Below are positions 9,762 through 20,980 of a DNA stretch of 64,000 bases, piece by piece. Under the pieces are notes generated by a model, which was not told the origin of the DNA, searched no databases, and worked only from the letters and a program-made list of their open reading frames with translations. Each line of letters starts with the position of its first letter. Position 1 is the first letter of the stretch. The DNA is from Laetiporus sulphureus 93-53 (taxonomy: Eukaryota; Basidiomycota; Agaricomycetes; Polyporales; Laetiporaceae): the NCBI RefSeq assembly GCF_001632365.1, contig NW_024468536.1, positions 372,001 through 436,000 of the forward strand, written 5' to 3'. Made by a program: the position numbers and the translations under genes.

Positions 9762-12377
9762 ATGTCGTATCGCGACAATAAAGAATACGAATCGGACTCC
9801 GGAGATGAGCCGGTAGGCTATCAAGGAGACAAAGGCTACATGACGCCGTTGTCATGGAATGATGCAACCAATGAAGAGTTAGATTGGTTTGAAGACGTCA
9901 GGAATACGCGAGCCATTGCGTTACGAAGACGACAAAGGGTGGGGGAACTTACAACCCCAGAAGAACAGCAGGAGCTTCAAGAGCTCGAACATGATGTTGA
10001 AGAAATTCGACGAGTAATCAACAATAGGAAGGACATTGCAAAGGACTTCGAGGACGAATTCCTAGCACATACAGACCTTCCTAAAGGAGAAGCAATACAA
10101 GTCGATCTAAGGCCAGAGGACGCCGAAGGATCAAACAAGGATAAAGGACGAGGGGAATGAAATCCTCTCGGCATCAATCCAAGTTTACTAAGGAGTGGCG
10201 ACTCTAGCGTTACGCCAACATCCAGGAAGCCCTACGATGGGTTAGGATTATGGAAAGGAGTCAGGACGACACCTTTAACCAGGACATCCTCGGAAGGAGG
10301 AAGGCCAGTAACGCCACTCGGAGTACCAATAAGGCCACAGTCGGCCATGGCGCAAACAAGTAGTTTGGGAACTACTAGTCAAAATCCCATCAAAGCACGG
10401 TACAATCCAGCTGATGGACCACCAGTGCATCCAGGACCGACATGTCTGGAATTCCAGTGGCAGGAATATCTTCTGAAAATGAATCTATATGCGCTGTATA
10501 ATTCTGCACAACCAGAACCAGAAAAGGAGGAATTACAGCTAGGAGAGATCTGACCGTTCGCAGGAGATAAGCGAACATTTACGTCATTCCTCCAGGCTGG
10601 AGAATGACATCTCCAGGCAAACATCCACATATATGATGACGACTACAGTCAGATAACGTTCATCCTCTCCCACTTCGAACCCGGTTCGGCAGCAGCAAAA
10701 TGGGTCGAATCATGGGAAGCAGCAATGATCGCATCTACAGGAAGATCGGATAATCTAGGACTTTATCGCGACTTTCAGATGACTCTCCAAGAAAAGTACG
10801 GAGGAGTCGCAACTAAGGACCAAGCATGGCAAACGCTACTCGACGATCAGTGTAGGCAGAAGAAAGAAAAGGTCAACGATTATATCGGGAATCTCGACAT
10901 CCTCTTCCGCTATGCTGAAATCGACGACGACTATACCAAGCTCGTCCATTTCAAGCGAGGCTTGGAATCAAAGTTGGCAGAAAAAGTCTTCCTTACTCCG
11001 AATCCTCCAACCACGTACGAGGATGCTTGCGACAGTGCAAGACAAGTCAATGACCTTCGAAACGTCCATAAGGGAAAAAGCAATATCTTCGATTTCATCA
11101 CACATGCGAATCAGGGTGATTCAATGAATAAAGAAGATTTGATGGATATAGACGATCCCAATGCAATGGACATCGACAGGACATGACGAATACGACAAGT
11201 ACGAAATCTTCCAGTTCAGGAACATCTGTGCTATCAGTGCAGGAAGCCAGGGCACGAAATGGATCAATGTCCCACAAAGAAGCCAAACATCGATCGAACT
11301 CTGCCTGTACAGGTCGTATCAAAGAAGAAGAAGAAGAAGACTTCTTCAATTAAAAAGAAGGACGAGCGTGCATCTATCGGATCAAAAGAATCAATAAAGG
11401 ATTCATCCCACAGATCAAAAGAACCCTCAAAAGATCTGTCCATCACGAAGAAGATGCGGAAGCAAATTGAGCAACTAGTAATGAAGTTGGTCAATGCCAA
11501 GCTTGTCAAGCTTCTCCTCGAAAGTAACAATTGAGACCACCATGTCGATCAGAAAAAGAAGGAGGTCGAAGAAGATGATGACGAACCTATGGATATCGAT
11601 CGAATGTCTGAACATATTCTTGGCATGAATACCATTCGAATTGGCACCATACGAACTCATTCATTACATAAAGACCAAACAGCCTTCCCTACGTCAATAT
11701 GGAAGGAAGTGCTTATGTCATCACTCGATCTCAGTCAAAAAGAATGGCGTGGTATCAAGGCCATTGTCCAAAGGAAATTTGACAAGAGGCGACAAGGAGA
11801 TGACGATGAAAGTACTTCATCATCTACATCTTCTTCTTCAGCAGACAGCATGCCCAGCCAGCGGAGGGAGACATGTCCTAACCAGAAAGGCAAACAGAAG
11901 AAGACAAAGCAGCGGCAATCGACTAAGTCAGGCCAGCAGTCTTTGCCTTCCATTAACCAATGGATCAATCAGCCATTCAAGGGGACTCGCGAAGATTCGT
12001 GCCGCTCTCAAAAAGGACAAGGACAGTTCTCCGGTCAATGCTGGAATTGCAATCGTATCGGACATCGCGAATTTGAATGTCCAAAGCCACCTCGGATGAG
12101 TGTTACTTCTGAAAATAGTAACAAATCAAGATCGCGACCACTGCGACAGCATGAACGATGGAATGCAGGACGAATCCCCGATTCGTTATCGCCCAAGCAT
12201 CCCAAGGCAGCCTATGTACGGAACTCCAGTATTGACTCCTCGAATCCAAGCACCGGCAGCATAATGAAGCAAGGAACTCCTCCGAGTCCCTCAAACTCAC
12301 AAGTGCATCGCAGTGGACGGACGGTCGAGTTGTTCAACAGTGATTCTGAATCATCAAGTGCCAATCAGACTTCCTAG
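9762..12377 (+). pseudogene. Gag polyprotein, one frame broken by five TGA codons
   Basis: One continuous frame of 871 codons runs from ATG 9762 to TAG 12375-12377 without any frameshift. It contains five internal stops, all TGA (10158, 10551, 10605, 11184 and 11532). The first part is an acidic, Glu-rich helical region. The middle (about 10347-11070) resembles a retrotransposon gag domain, with the WVESWEAAM and LYRDFQMTLQEKYG segments. There are two CCHC knuckles: CYQCRKPGHEMDQC at 11229-11270 and CWNCNRIGHREFEC at 12039-12080, with a Lys/Ser-rich linker between them. The tail is Ser-rich. No protease or RT follows before the right LTR. The stops look like C-to-T changes at CGA or G-to-A changes at TGG; programmed readthrough is a weaker possibility. 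Confidence 0.85.
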
Positions 12378-12594
12378 GCTGATCAAGTCGAAAGGCGATA
12401 CCAGTCTCGGGGCAGCCCTGCACCGGAACAATCAAGCATCGGCACGAATGATGAGTCCTCCGCTGAATCACATGACAGTTCCACGCATACTGTTTCAAGA
12501 ATACTTCCTTCCTGGAAGCGGAAGCACAAACGGAGAAGACAGGATCTTATGGTTTAATTGCCAAAGGGTCTTGGCGGTTGGAGAGGGAAGCTTG

Positions 12595-13234
12595 TGTTAC
12601 GAAACATACCGTCGTGCATGGTCACGTGGTTCCCATGAACAAGCGCCTAGAAGAGACGCCCAATCACAGATCTGCGATCCAGGACTTTGGTTCTCATTTC
12701 ATATTCTAGGTATTTCACCTACGCTTTCCTTAGCTCGCCAATTACCTGGCTCGCAGCAGTTAAGCTCTGGTGTGTTTCACCTATCTTTATCACTGAGGCA
12801 GTGTAGAGGACCCCTTGTACTAGTACCCCAGACTATAGGTCTGCGACTATATAAAGGGGCGGAGCAGCAGCTGGAAGATAACCTCTTCCACCTGTGACTC
12901 TGAACGTTCTCAGTTCTAGAACCCTCGTGCAATCGTACTCGCTCTCAAGAGGTAGTAAGCTCATACGCTTGCTAGAGTCAGAACAGCGAATCTAGTAACC
13001 TGCGGGTGAACGTGCAGTAGCTGTAGCGGTCAAGGCCTAGCAAGGGTAGAGTGAGGACCTCACTGCTACATCGTCTACTAGGCTTGACCACACTATAAAC
13101 CCTGCTAATAGTCTGCCTGACTATTGGAGACATTAGGTATATTTGGTACCTAAGTCTCCGTCCACACTGTGGACTAGTACGTGTGAGAAAGCACACGTGG
13201 TTCTGAATGTTCTAGCAGGGAACGCTTCATAACA
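12595..13234 (+). repeat. Gag-only element right LTR
   Basis: This is the second 640-bp LTR, followed by the target duplication GAAAC. The purine tract GGAGAGGGAAGC lies just upstream. Confidence 0.9.
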
Positions 13235-13239
13235 GAAAC

Positions 13240-16200
13240 TTTGAGACGTCCAAGTGCGATACCTCAGATGACAAGAGGGACAGAATGCGACAAGAGGCTA
13301 GAAGTGTCATAGAGGCTAGGGGACGTCATGCTGACTTTCCAAGGTCCTGGCAAATTCGATCCATGAGTGAAGGACCAGTACGCTCCTCACTTGAATGTGT
13401 TCTTCTTGAGGAGACTATCGATCTCCCAGATAAGTTCCTAATCAACCGATCAGTATGTGCATGCATCGTCGTAGTATATCACCTACTCATTCCATACATC
13501 CAGAGTGTGCACGCCAACAATTGGGTGCTCGGGGATTTCCGTCAGGACATGTTGATTTATAAAGCCAATGAAACAAGTAGCATAGCGAACATACCACGAC
13601 AAGAGTCGTCCCGTAAGAGCGAGTGAATGCCGTGCCGTTGCTAGTGAGCAGGAGGATCACCCAGTGTGCCACGATTGTGCTCGTGGAAGCGTCAATTGGC
13701 CAGATAGCACTCTCGGTGTCCTCATCATCGTCAGTCGTAAACATGAACGAGTTAGCTCCAGGGGCAGAGAGCGCTTTCGGAGAGGAAAAGTGACGCATAC
13801 AAACACGCAGTCCGAATTGCACCACATAGATGTACAGGTTCATGTTCTTCTCGCAGGCCGCAGATACCCTTGCTCCACTGGCCCCTGGATGCGCTGTTCA
13901 TTCACGCTCACTCTGAGCGAAGGTAGCTCTTTACAATGATAGTCTCCACTTTCACTACTGGCATGATCATCGCATCTAGCGCGTGCTTCTGGTCACCCTC
14001 AATGAATCCTCCAGCTAGTGGTACACATGCGAGCATGATGGAGTCTGCCTGTCGGACACAGCTAGCAGCTGGCATTCATGTCCCTACCCTGATGGAGTTA
14101 GTGTGGAGATGAAAGGACATCAGCGCACCGAGGGGGGACCGAGGTAGTGTTTGAACAGCCTACAATAGCTCACGAAATGATTCTGGTCTTGGAGATCTCC
14201 TGCGAGCTATTCCGGCAATTTTCTTGGGACTCCATTGAGACTGGGTCGCTCGAAATTTCAGGTGCAAGCGCCGCTCATTCTGTTAATGATGTTGTAAATG
14301 GTTAGATAACAGCACCATAAAGACCTTACCAGAGCAGCGTCCGAACTTGACCGTACGAAGACCTCTCGATCTTTCTCACAGTTAGCAATTGCTCACTGCG
14401 CAACTCTCTGACACATCTTGGGATGCCACTCCTGAGTGTGTTTGACGGATACAAGCTGTATATGCGCTGCACCAAAATCGCTTTCAGACGCTTGAGGGGG
14501 TCAAGATCAACACTTTCTTTGCCGTCCAGCCCTTGTGTATGAAGCCATGTGAGCGAGATTTAGCCTGCCATTGCATTATGCCACACTCCAAGTTATTTCA
14601 GCCCATCGGCGAGCTTCAGGATATTCGGGATGTTCTCGTGCGAGTATCTGTCAAGACGAGTATACTCAGTCCAATTGAGCATGTAGCCATTAGCAGTCCA
14701 GTCGCATATCACGGCACCGTGCTTCTGAAGTCAACCTCGCAGAAGATCTCTGCAGTTCGATTCTTTAGTCAGCATCAAGCAGCCAGAAGAAGGCGAGAAA
14801 CGGAAGGTGCACTGACACATTGTCCAGTCAGCAAGCCATGCCCGGAATGGGAGTATGCGACGATTGTGGCGCAGAGCTCTCTGGTGGTCTAGGTCTTAAG
14901 GAGACTGATCTTGTCGTCGTCGACATCGAGCATTAAGGGTGGGTACTCGACTTGGAGTGCACTGATTAGGATGCATGGAGGATCTTCGCAGAGCGGAATA
15001 TACACAGGGCTGAGAAATGCAGTTACGAGCTCCCAACAAATCCTTCGCTGTCTGCGTATGCATCTGTAATGCCCCACAATATGTATCTGCCAGACACTGC
15101 ATTGAGCACCTAACAATGTTAATGCATGTTTCAGTCTAACAATGATGGCGCAAGCAGTTCTACATGGATCTTGAAGCGCTTCTCCCAATATATGTGCTTA
15201 CGTATCCATGTATGTGCCCTGGAGATCCTAATCCATGTTGGGATTCCACCCCAATGAAAGAGACGTCAACATCAAAAATATGTTGCAGATTCACAAAGCA
15301 TGGTAAACACCATGTGCTCTCCTTGAACCCATTAAGAACTGCTCTATACAGAAAAACAATGCAGTAAGGGAGGCAAAAGCAATGTGTTGACCGACTCACA
15401 GTTGAACATCACTGGTTTTCTCAGCTTGCATCTTGCGCATATAGTGGCCCAATCCAGCACCGGACGCAAGCTCATCATCAGTAAGACAAGTTGAGCATGC
15501 AGCGTGCTTAAGTACGCCCTCATCGCCTAAACAATGAACCAGTTCTGAGCTCAGGGTGCATCCGATTAAGATAATTGGGGACTTGTGGCTCGGATAGCTA
15601 GCAACAGCGGGTCAGTACGAATGGATATGGAATGGCTACTCAGTCATTTGATCTGCTATAATACATACTCATACAAAAGCACTGGGCACTTGGATAGGCT
15701 GACGCTATGCTCGCGCTGTGCGTCAGCTGATGAACTCCAACAGAAATGACTTTCCATACCTCTGAGGCAGCCACTACCAGTCTGCTCACCCGACATACTC
15801 TTTCTGCATACACTGGGACTCTGGCCGACATACCTGCAGTGACCACGAGCAGTCCTTCTGAGTCGAGGCAGAATTGTGCAGGTATTGATTTAAGAGGTAG
15901 CTACGGTGTGTGAGGTTCGATGAGGTGTGGGACAATGCGAGGACTTTGCAACGACTCATCTTGGGGCTGGGATATGTACGATCACGTGATTGTCACGTCA
16001 CTAGCCATGCACCCCATAAAATTGTCCGCTCACAGCTGCAACGAGTTTGACGGTAGCGTCTTCACACATCCTGGCAGACAGCACGGCGACTAGCATGGCA
16101 CAGACGTGACAGCAACCAACAGAAAGCGAATGTAAGCAGCAAGACATACCATCGGATGCTGGCCACTTCGAAGACAACCTGGACGATGCAGAGGAGACCT

Positions 16201-16743
16201 CGCAGGAAGCAGTGGCTGAAGAAGAGGAGCAGTTCGGGTATATATTATCTGAAGAAGGGTGGTCAGACTCGGGCAGCGGCGAAGAGGCAGGTGAGGACAA
16301 CTGGGATGATGTTGTCCAAGGAGCTGAGGAGGGATGTGGGACCCGAAGATGGCGAAGATGGCATCGAGGACCAATTTGGAGCGCACGAGTTTGCACCGTT
16401 GTAAAGGCTCGTATTTTGATTTTTATTTGTCTTTGCTTCATAGGCATCAGTCCCGAGGCAATCTTGAGCTCGATTGAATAGACTTGAAATTGGCTCGCAC
16501 GAATATTGCTTTGGGCGAGAGCCAGCTTGAAGTAAATTGGCTGCCCTTGTAGTCTATCCGGTGCGGAGATTGCAATCCTATGTGATTCTTGCATCCGATC
16601 AGTGCAGATTGCTTAGAAAAATAAGAATTACGAGGTTGATAATCGTGAAAGACAGTTTACAAGGGTTTATAACGCGTTATAGTACGTGATAATCCGCCCC
16701 AATATGCTCATAGGTTTCCAAGAACCGTAAAATCTACTATAAC
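13240..16743. other. Interior of the DNA transposon, no transposase recognised
   Basis: This is original transposon interior to the right of the nested retroelements. A - strand frame (13487-13843) has hydrophobic stretches but no motif that I can name. At 16147-16404 on the + strand an acidic stretch rich in Glu, Asp and Gly is open, and overlaps a second frame ending in an acidic tail; this could be the decayed C terminus of a protein. No DDE/D motif, zinc finger or helicase motif was found on either strand. Nothing else is supportable. Confidence 0.4.
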
Positions 16744-16764
16744 GTTTTTGCACTTTTGCCGATG

Positions 16765-16957
16765 GAACTGAAGACCCTAGGCTAAGGGATCTCACTAGAT
16801 ATTCCGCGGTGTTGTATCTCATCTGCTGTGTTTGTGGCTGGCTCGCCCCCCGTAAGAACCCCCAATCTTTCACTAGCCCTTCCCATCCCATTCCCTGTAG
16901 AAGAGAAGTAATATCAGCAGGAAACTTCTTGTATTGTCTCGACGAACTGGGCCGGGC
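16765..16957 (+). pseudogene. 3' flank of the APH pseudogene, resumed
   Basis: After the transposon the sequence again follows the 3' flank of the intact APH copy (39604-39785, opposite strand). The shared words include ATTCCGCGGTGTTG, TCTTTCACTAGCCCTTCCC and TTGTATTGTCTCGACGAACTG. Similarity ends near 16957. This is the right edge of the duplicated segment. Confidence 0.8.
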
Positions 16958-17881
16958 CGCCGGGGCATGCTCCTTCAGCTTCCTAAACAGGCATCTTCAT
17001 TTCCGATCGCACTTGTTTGTGATCCTTCACGCTAGCTGTAGCGTATAGCACCATTCGTAATCTGTAGCTAGATCGAACCAGTGGCATTTCTATACAACAT
17101 CGTACACAAGGCGGAATAAAAGCACAATAGATGTAATTAATAATAAAGACTATAAGCGGCAGATGTACGCACGGAAAAGCAGCTCGGGAGTCCGAGCCAT
17201 GCAGCAGGAGGACTCTCCGGCATATTATATTACCATGCAGGCCAACTCCTAGTATTCTATGCTGTCCATGCTAAGACCATGTAGTGTTTGTGCATAGAAG
17301 CCGCCGGCCTGGCGGTGCGGCTCAGACTGTGTTGCGGGGTTCGTCACGGGCGCGAACAGTAATCGATGTCGTACAGAGACTGGATTAAAGCAATTGCAAG
17401 ATCTATGTGTCTGCGCTTCACCTCGCAGAAATATAGGCATGAGCTTTAACGATTGGCGGATTACGGGAGATGTTCGCGCAAAAGCACTTGGACGCACTCC
17501 AATTCATTTTCAGTGGCCCGCATGGAAGAACGCTTCCGATTCACACTGCTGTGTGTCGCGTGCACATGCACTAATAGGTCCCGTACATATAATACGTTGC
17601 ACATCTAAATAATCGCCGCTAGCCCTCATATTAATCATGAGCTTAACGGTAGACCACAACGACGACTGCAGCACCTGCCGGGGAAAGCTTATGATGACAC
17701 TGGAATTTCGATCCAAACCCGCAGGAGGCTGATGAATACACAGACTGGTTGAGTGAGTGGATTTGATCATACTATAAATATAAGTGATCACAGTCTCGAT
17801 TCCCTGCCTCATTAATGTCGAAGGGCCCATGCATCAAAAAAAAAGGGGGGAAAAAAGACCGCGTCAGTACCAGGTCAGTTC
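16958..17881. other. No gene recognised
   Basis: I see no coding signal. A short poly-A/poly-G run lies at 17838-17855. The last part is 3' flank of the SurE-like gene that ends at 17882. Confidence 0.45.
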
Positions 17882-19099
17882 TCAGCTAGGCAGGCAGCTT
17901 AGAGGTAAGGCGCTGAGCCGCTCCAGCACCGCGGCCTGCACTGTCGAGCTAACGTCCATCTTCGTTTCCGCACTGATGACGGAAACGCTCGCGTAGCAAC
18001 CGCTGGTGTCCACCACACTCCTCTCGGTCGGCAAGGTGGTGCTCCCGCACGTCTGTACATCCGTGGCGAAGATATTGTAGAGGTTCCGCGCGAAGACCCA
18101 CTTGTAGTCTGATACGTCAGAACAGTCGTCGATCGACGGGTAGTTCACGTTGACCAACACGCCCGCGGGGAGGATGGGTGAGTACCCGGAATTGAAAAGC
18201 GTTTCCGCGAAGTGCACCGTCAGGGACGAGTAGAGGAGGGCGGATAATGTTGATGTTGCGTCTGGGCTGCTCTCGAGAGTGGTATACGAGACATGGGAGC
18301 CGCTAGCGCCTGAAAAGGCTCCCGACGAAACCCCAAGCTTTACTGCTTCAGCGGCAGCTCCGCTACATCAGGAAGATGTCATTAGCGAGCACGTTTGGCC
18401 GACAAGCGATCAAGCACGAACATAGTGCCCGAGAAGAGGGTGATCAGGCCGAGATTGTCTGTGACGGTGTGTAACATGATCAGTACGCAACCATTTGCCA
18501 CTCTACGAGCTCATTGGACGCACTGCCGATATTTGGTCCGCTGACAACGAAGTCGGGACCCGAATCACCGAAGATTTCCGGTGCGAGAGCTTGAACGCCA
18601 TACCTTGCCGCATCGACACTGTTCGAACGTTCAACTGTCAGTATATGCTTTTCTGACCATCCGATGACGTACGGGTAAGAATTCACATAGTTGAGGTGTG
18701 CTTCATTTGACAGATATCAGAAGAGTATGATCGACACGATCACATATTCCACTCACGATCACTGGCATTGTAGCCCTCGGGGGGCGAACCTGCAGGACAA
18801 GAGTCGTACTCGCACGGTTCGACGAGGGGGGTTGGCGGGGCAGACCATGAGCCTGTGCCTGACTTGTTCTCCGCAGGTGCTGAGAGAACAACCTAGCAGA
18901 AGATACTGAGCCCCCAGCCAGGCATCGCAGCCCATGGAGTCGAGTATGAACTTACATCGAATCCAGCGCCCGTAAGTGCTGCATACTGTGCGCGAATCTG
19001 CGCGACTGCCCACCCATCGTCGTTAGTCAGTACGATATCCTGAGCAACGATTGCTACAGCACACAGTAGTGCGAATAGCGCCTTCAGCACGAGGGGCAT
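17882..19099 (-). CDS. Secreted SurE-like phosphatase, copy A
   Basis: The product belongs to the SurE (5'/3'-nucleotidase, acid phosphatase) family. The start at 19099 gives a signal peptide (MPLVLKALFALLCAVAIVA) followed directly by the family's N-terminal metal motif, ILTNDDGW written here as VLTNDDGW. Later exons carry VLSAPAENKSGTGS, a Cys-containing EPCEYDSCPAGSPPEGYNASD segment, LNYVNSYP, DFVVSGPNIGSN (the SGxNxG substrate-site motif) and a C-terminal part with VNVNYPSIDDC and paired cysteines, ending CLPS at 17882. I infer introns after GFD, after YNASD, after NSYP, within NIGSN and between SGT and the following Ala-rich segment. The export signal and cysteines suggest an extracellular phosphatase. 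It lies on the same strand as the adjacent BTB genes and is paralogous to 24539-25750. Exon borders inside are approximate. Confidence 0.85.
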
Positions 19100-19689
19100 C
19101 TTGCTGAAGATCTGCAGGCGAACGGGAGGAGCGGACGGCAACTTGGAGACGTGGGGCCATCCCTGCTACTTATACCTTCTTCTCAGCAGAATACCTGACT
19201 CTGTTAATAAGGCATTGCGATCAGCGCGTTCGAACCGAAGCAAAATCTCGCCAAGGACTGTAAGCACATGGGAAGCTATGCTTCCACGTGAGAGACTCCC
19301 GAAATAGGTCCATGAGTTCGAGGGAGCTTGCAGTCCCGAATAGCGCCCCATATGGATGCCCGCTGCTGAAGCACGACCACCACGAGTGAAAGTGCTTCGT
19401 CCATCAAGGCATTTACTATGACATTGCGATGCGGACGAATGTTCACGCGTTTTGGTCATTCTTGACCGGAAATATACTATATTCCCAGCGTCTTGATTGC
19501 CATGGCAGGAGCCGCTGGAAACGGTACGCACGTGCCTGCAAATTGGCACATGCGCAGATCGTTAGAGCCGTTCGCCATTGTACTGAAGGCGTCGATGCCT
19601 CTCCGACATCAGAGGAAACTGCAGTCGAATGCAAATGAGCTACTTATACGTGTTCTCGGAAAAGACTGCTTCTTACACGCAGTGAAGAG

Positions 19690-20530
19690 ATTCAGTTCAA
19701 GTCACCGAACTTTGATATGGCCCTCATTTGCCGCTTGTATGTCGTTTTGCCGCTGCTGCCCCTATAGCGACAGCCGGCATATCTTTCAAAAAGGCGGCGG
19801 TTATCGTCGAAAACCGCCACGATAGAATAATGGTATTGAGAATCAGCACCAAGGTCCGAGATGGCGCCAGAATAGGATGGCGCCCGCCCATGCACCTCCA
19901 CTCACCCTTGCACAGATTGTTCGAGCAATGAACCGATTTTGTTCGGCAATTCGAGCATGATCTTCGCCGTCCAACGCTCTCTATACTGTTCTTATCTTGA
20001 GGGTGAGTCTTTGACGTGATGATGTAAAGATGGCGTACATACCCATTCTACGAAGACTGATGAGGCCACTTGCTCGCCAAGAGCTCTGAAAGATCTGCGG
20101 AGCCGCTTTGTCACTGATCATTGCATAGCCATGTCTCATTGCATGGCCCAGGACAACAAAAGAAGTATCTGATCATGGCTTTTCTATAGTCGGATCAGAT
20201 GGTTCCTATGAGCAGTTCGCATACTGATATGAACAAGACGGTGCACCTCATGTATAGCTCGCAAAATTGCGATGCAGGGTACAAGCGATACTTCTTCGCT
20301 GCCTCCACGAGCGCCGCCAACTCTTAAAATCGAGCTTCTCTAGATCTGGTTAAGATTGACGGTACATGATTTGAACAGTAGCTCAAGGGTACTCGCTTTC
20401 AAACGTAATGACGTACCCACATCCTTGCCGAGGAAGCCTTCTGAGTACGGTTGATAGGTTCTTCTCGTGGGCATTGCATAGTATCTCGTCACACCACTTC
20501 ATAATTGTGTCGGAACTAGACGCAGACTAC
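19690..20530 (-). pseudogene. BTB/POZ gene relic, third copy
   Basis: Read from 20530 downwards, the - strand follows the two neighbouring BTB genes in order but with lost frames. DEILCNAHEKNL matches DGILFKVHRRNL. SEGFLGKD with STLELLF matches the SEGF...SVLELLF part. ALVEAAKKYRLYPASQFCELYMRCT matches the helix before the first long intron. KAAPQIF and LGEQVASSVFVEWV match the C-terminal helical motif. AVFDDNRRLFERYAGCRYR matches AVFTDNIQLLRSCDHCRHR. Frameshifts near 20330 and 20095 and a missing N-terminal exon make it non-functional. It is the most decayed of three tandem copies. Confidence 0.7.
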
Positions 20531-20980
20531 AGGGACGCGGAACAACGGTGTGGAAAACGCCAAGTACTAGAATGCTTATGGGCTGTTGCTTCGTCCGCTG
20601 AGGTACGCTTCACGTCAAACGGATGGAGCAACGAAAATGATGGGACCTTGTCCGAATGTGCGGGACTTGCTAGCATTTGTATGCAGAAGATTTGTCGTTC
20701 GCCCCGTGTGTGCGACGCCTTACAAACCACGAGGCCAAATGAGCCAGAAACCTTGAGAGGGCCACAACAGGAACCAATCAAGGCAACACGCCATGATGAG
20801 GATTTACGACTGGGGCCGCGCCACTGTTGAACCCAAGAGCTGGGGCTTGTACCGCAGGCTTCACGTATCGATGCATCAGCGCAGGCATTGCCGTGGACGA
20901 GTCAAACTATCGACCACTGCTTTGAGTACGCAGGCGGAAGCAAAATATCCTGTGCATCCGGTCAATTCAAGACCGGTCAC
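20531..20980. other. Intergenic, no gene recognised
   Basis: A + strand frame of 140 codons (20408-20830) runs antisense to the BTB relic and then through intergenic sequence. It has no recognisable motif, so I do not call it a gene. Confidence 0.45.

Larger units (their letters stand above)
8694..13234 (+). mobile_element. Gag-only LTR retroelement with 640-bp LTRs
   Basis: The LTRs are 8694-9333 and 12595-13234, each 640 bp, beginning TGTTAC and ending CATAACA. The 5-bp target duplication GAAAC lies at 8689-8693 and 13235-13239. A purine tract (GGAGAGGGAAGC) precedes the right LTR. The 3.26-kb interior has a 430-bp leader with a hairpin array and one long gag frame (9762-12377), but no protease, RT, RNase H or integrase. 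The element must be mobilised by another element's enzymes. Ty3/Gypsy-like affiliation is inferred from the gag type. The two LTRs differ at about 19 positions by eye, all transitions, with no length change. Confidence 0.9.
6774..16764. mobile_element. Nested DNA transposon with 21-bp TIRs
   Basis: Left terminus CATCAGCAAAAGTGCAAAAA (6774 on) and right terminus TTTTTGCACTTTTGCCGATG (ending 16764) are inverted repeats matching at about 19 of 21 positions. The other APH copy lacks the insert and reads GAATCGAACTGAAG across the site. Here GA precedes the left end and GA follows the right end, consistent with a 2-bp target duplication. Both ends carry subterminal TTATAA-type words, and GGGTTTATAA occurs near each end. 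Without its nested retroelements the element is about 4 kb. I cannot recognise a transposase in 13240-16743, so the superfamily is open and it may be non-autonomous or decayed. CACTA-like elements have 2-3 bp duplications, but these ends do not begin CACT. Confidence 0.8.

Noticed and set aside
13487..13843. - strand frame of 118 codons as a membrane protein
   Set aside because: Some hydrophobic runs but no homologous motif and no adjoining exons; left as transposon interior.
20408..20830. 140-codon + strand frame
   Set aside because: Antisense to the BTB relic for part of its length, with no motif.
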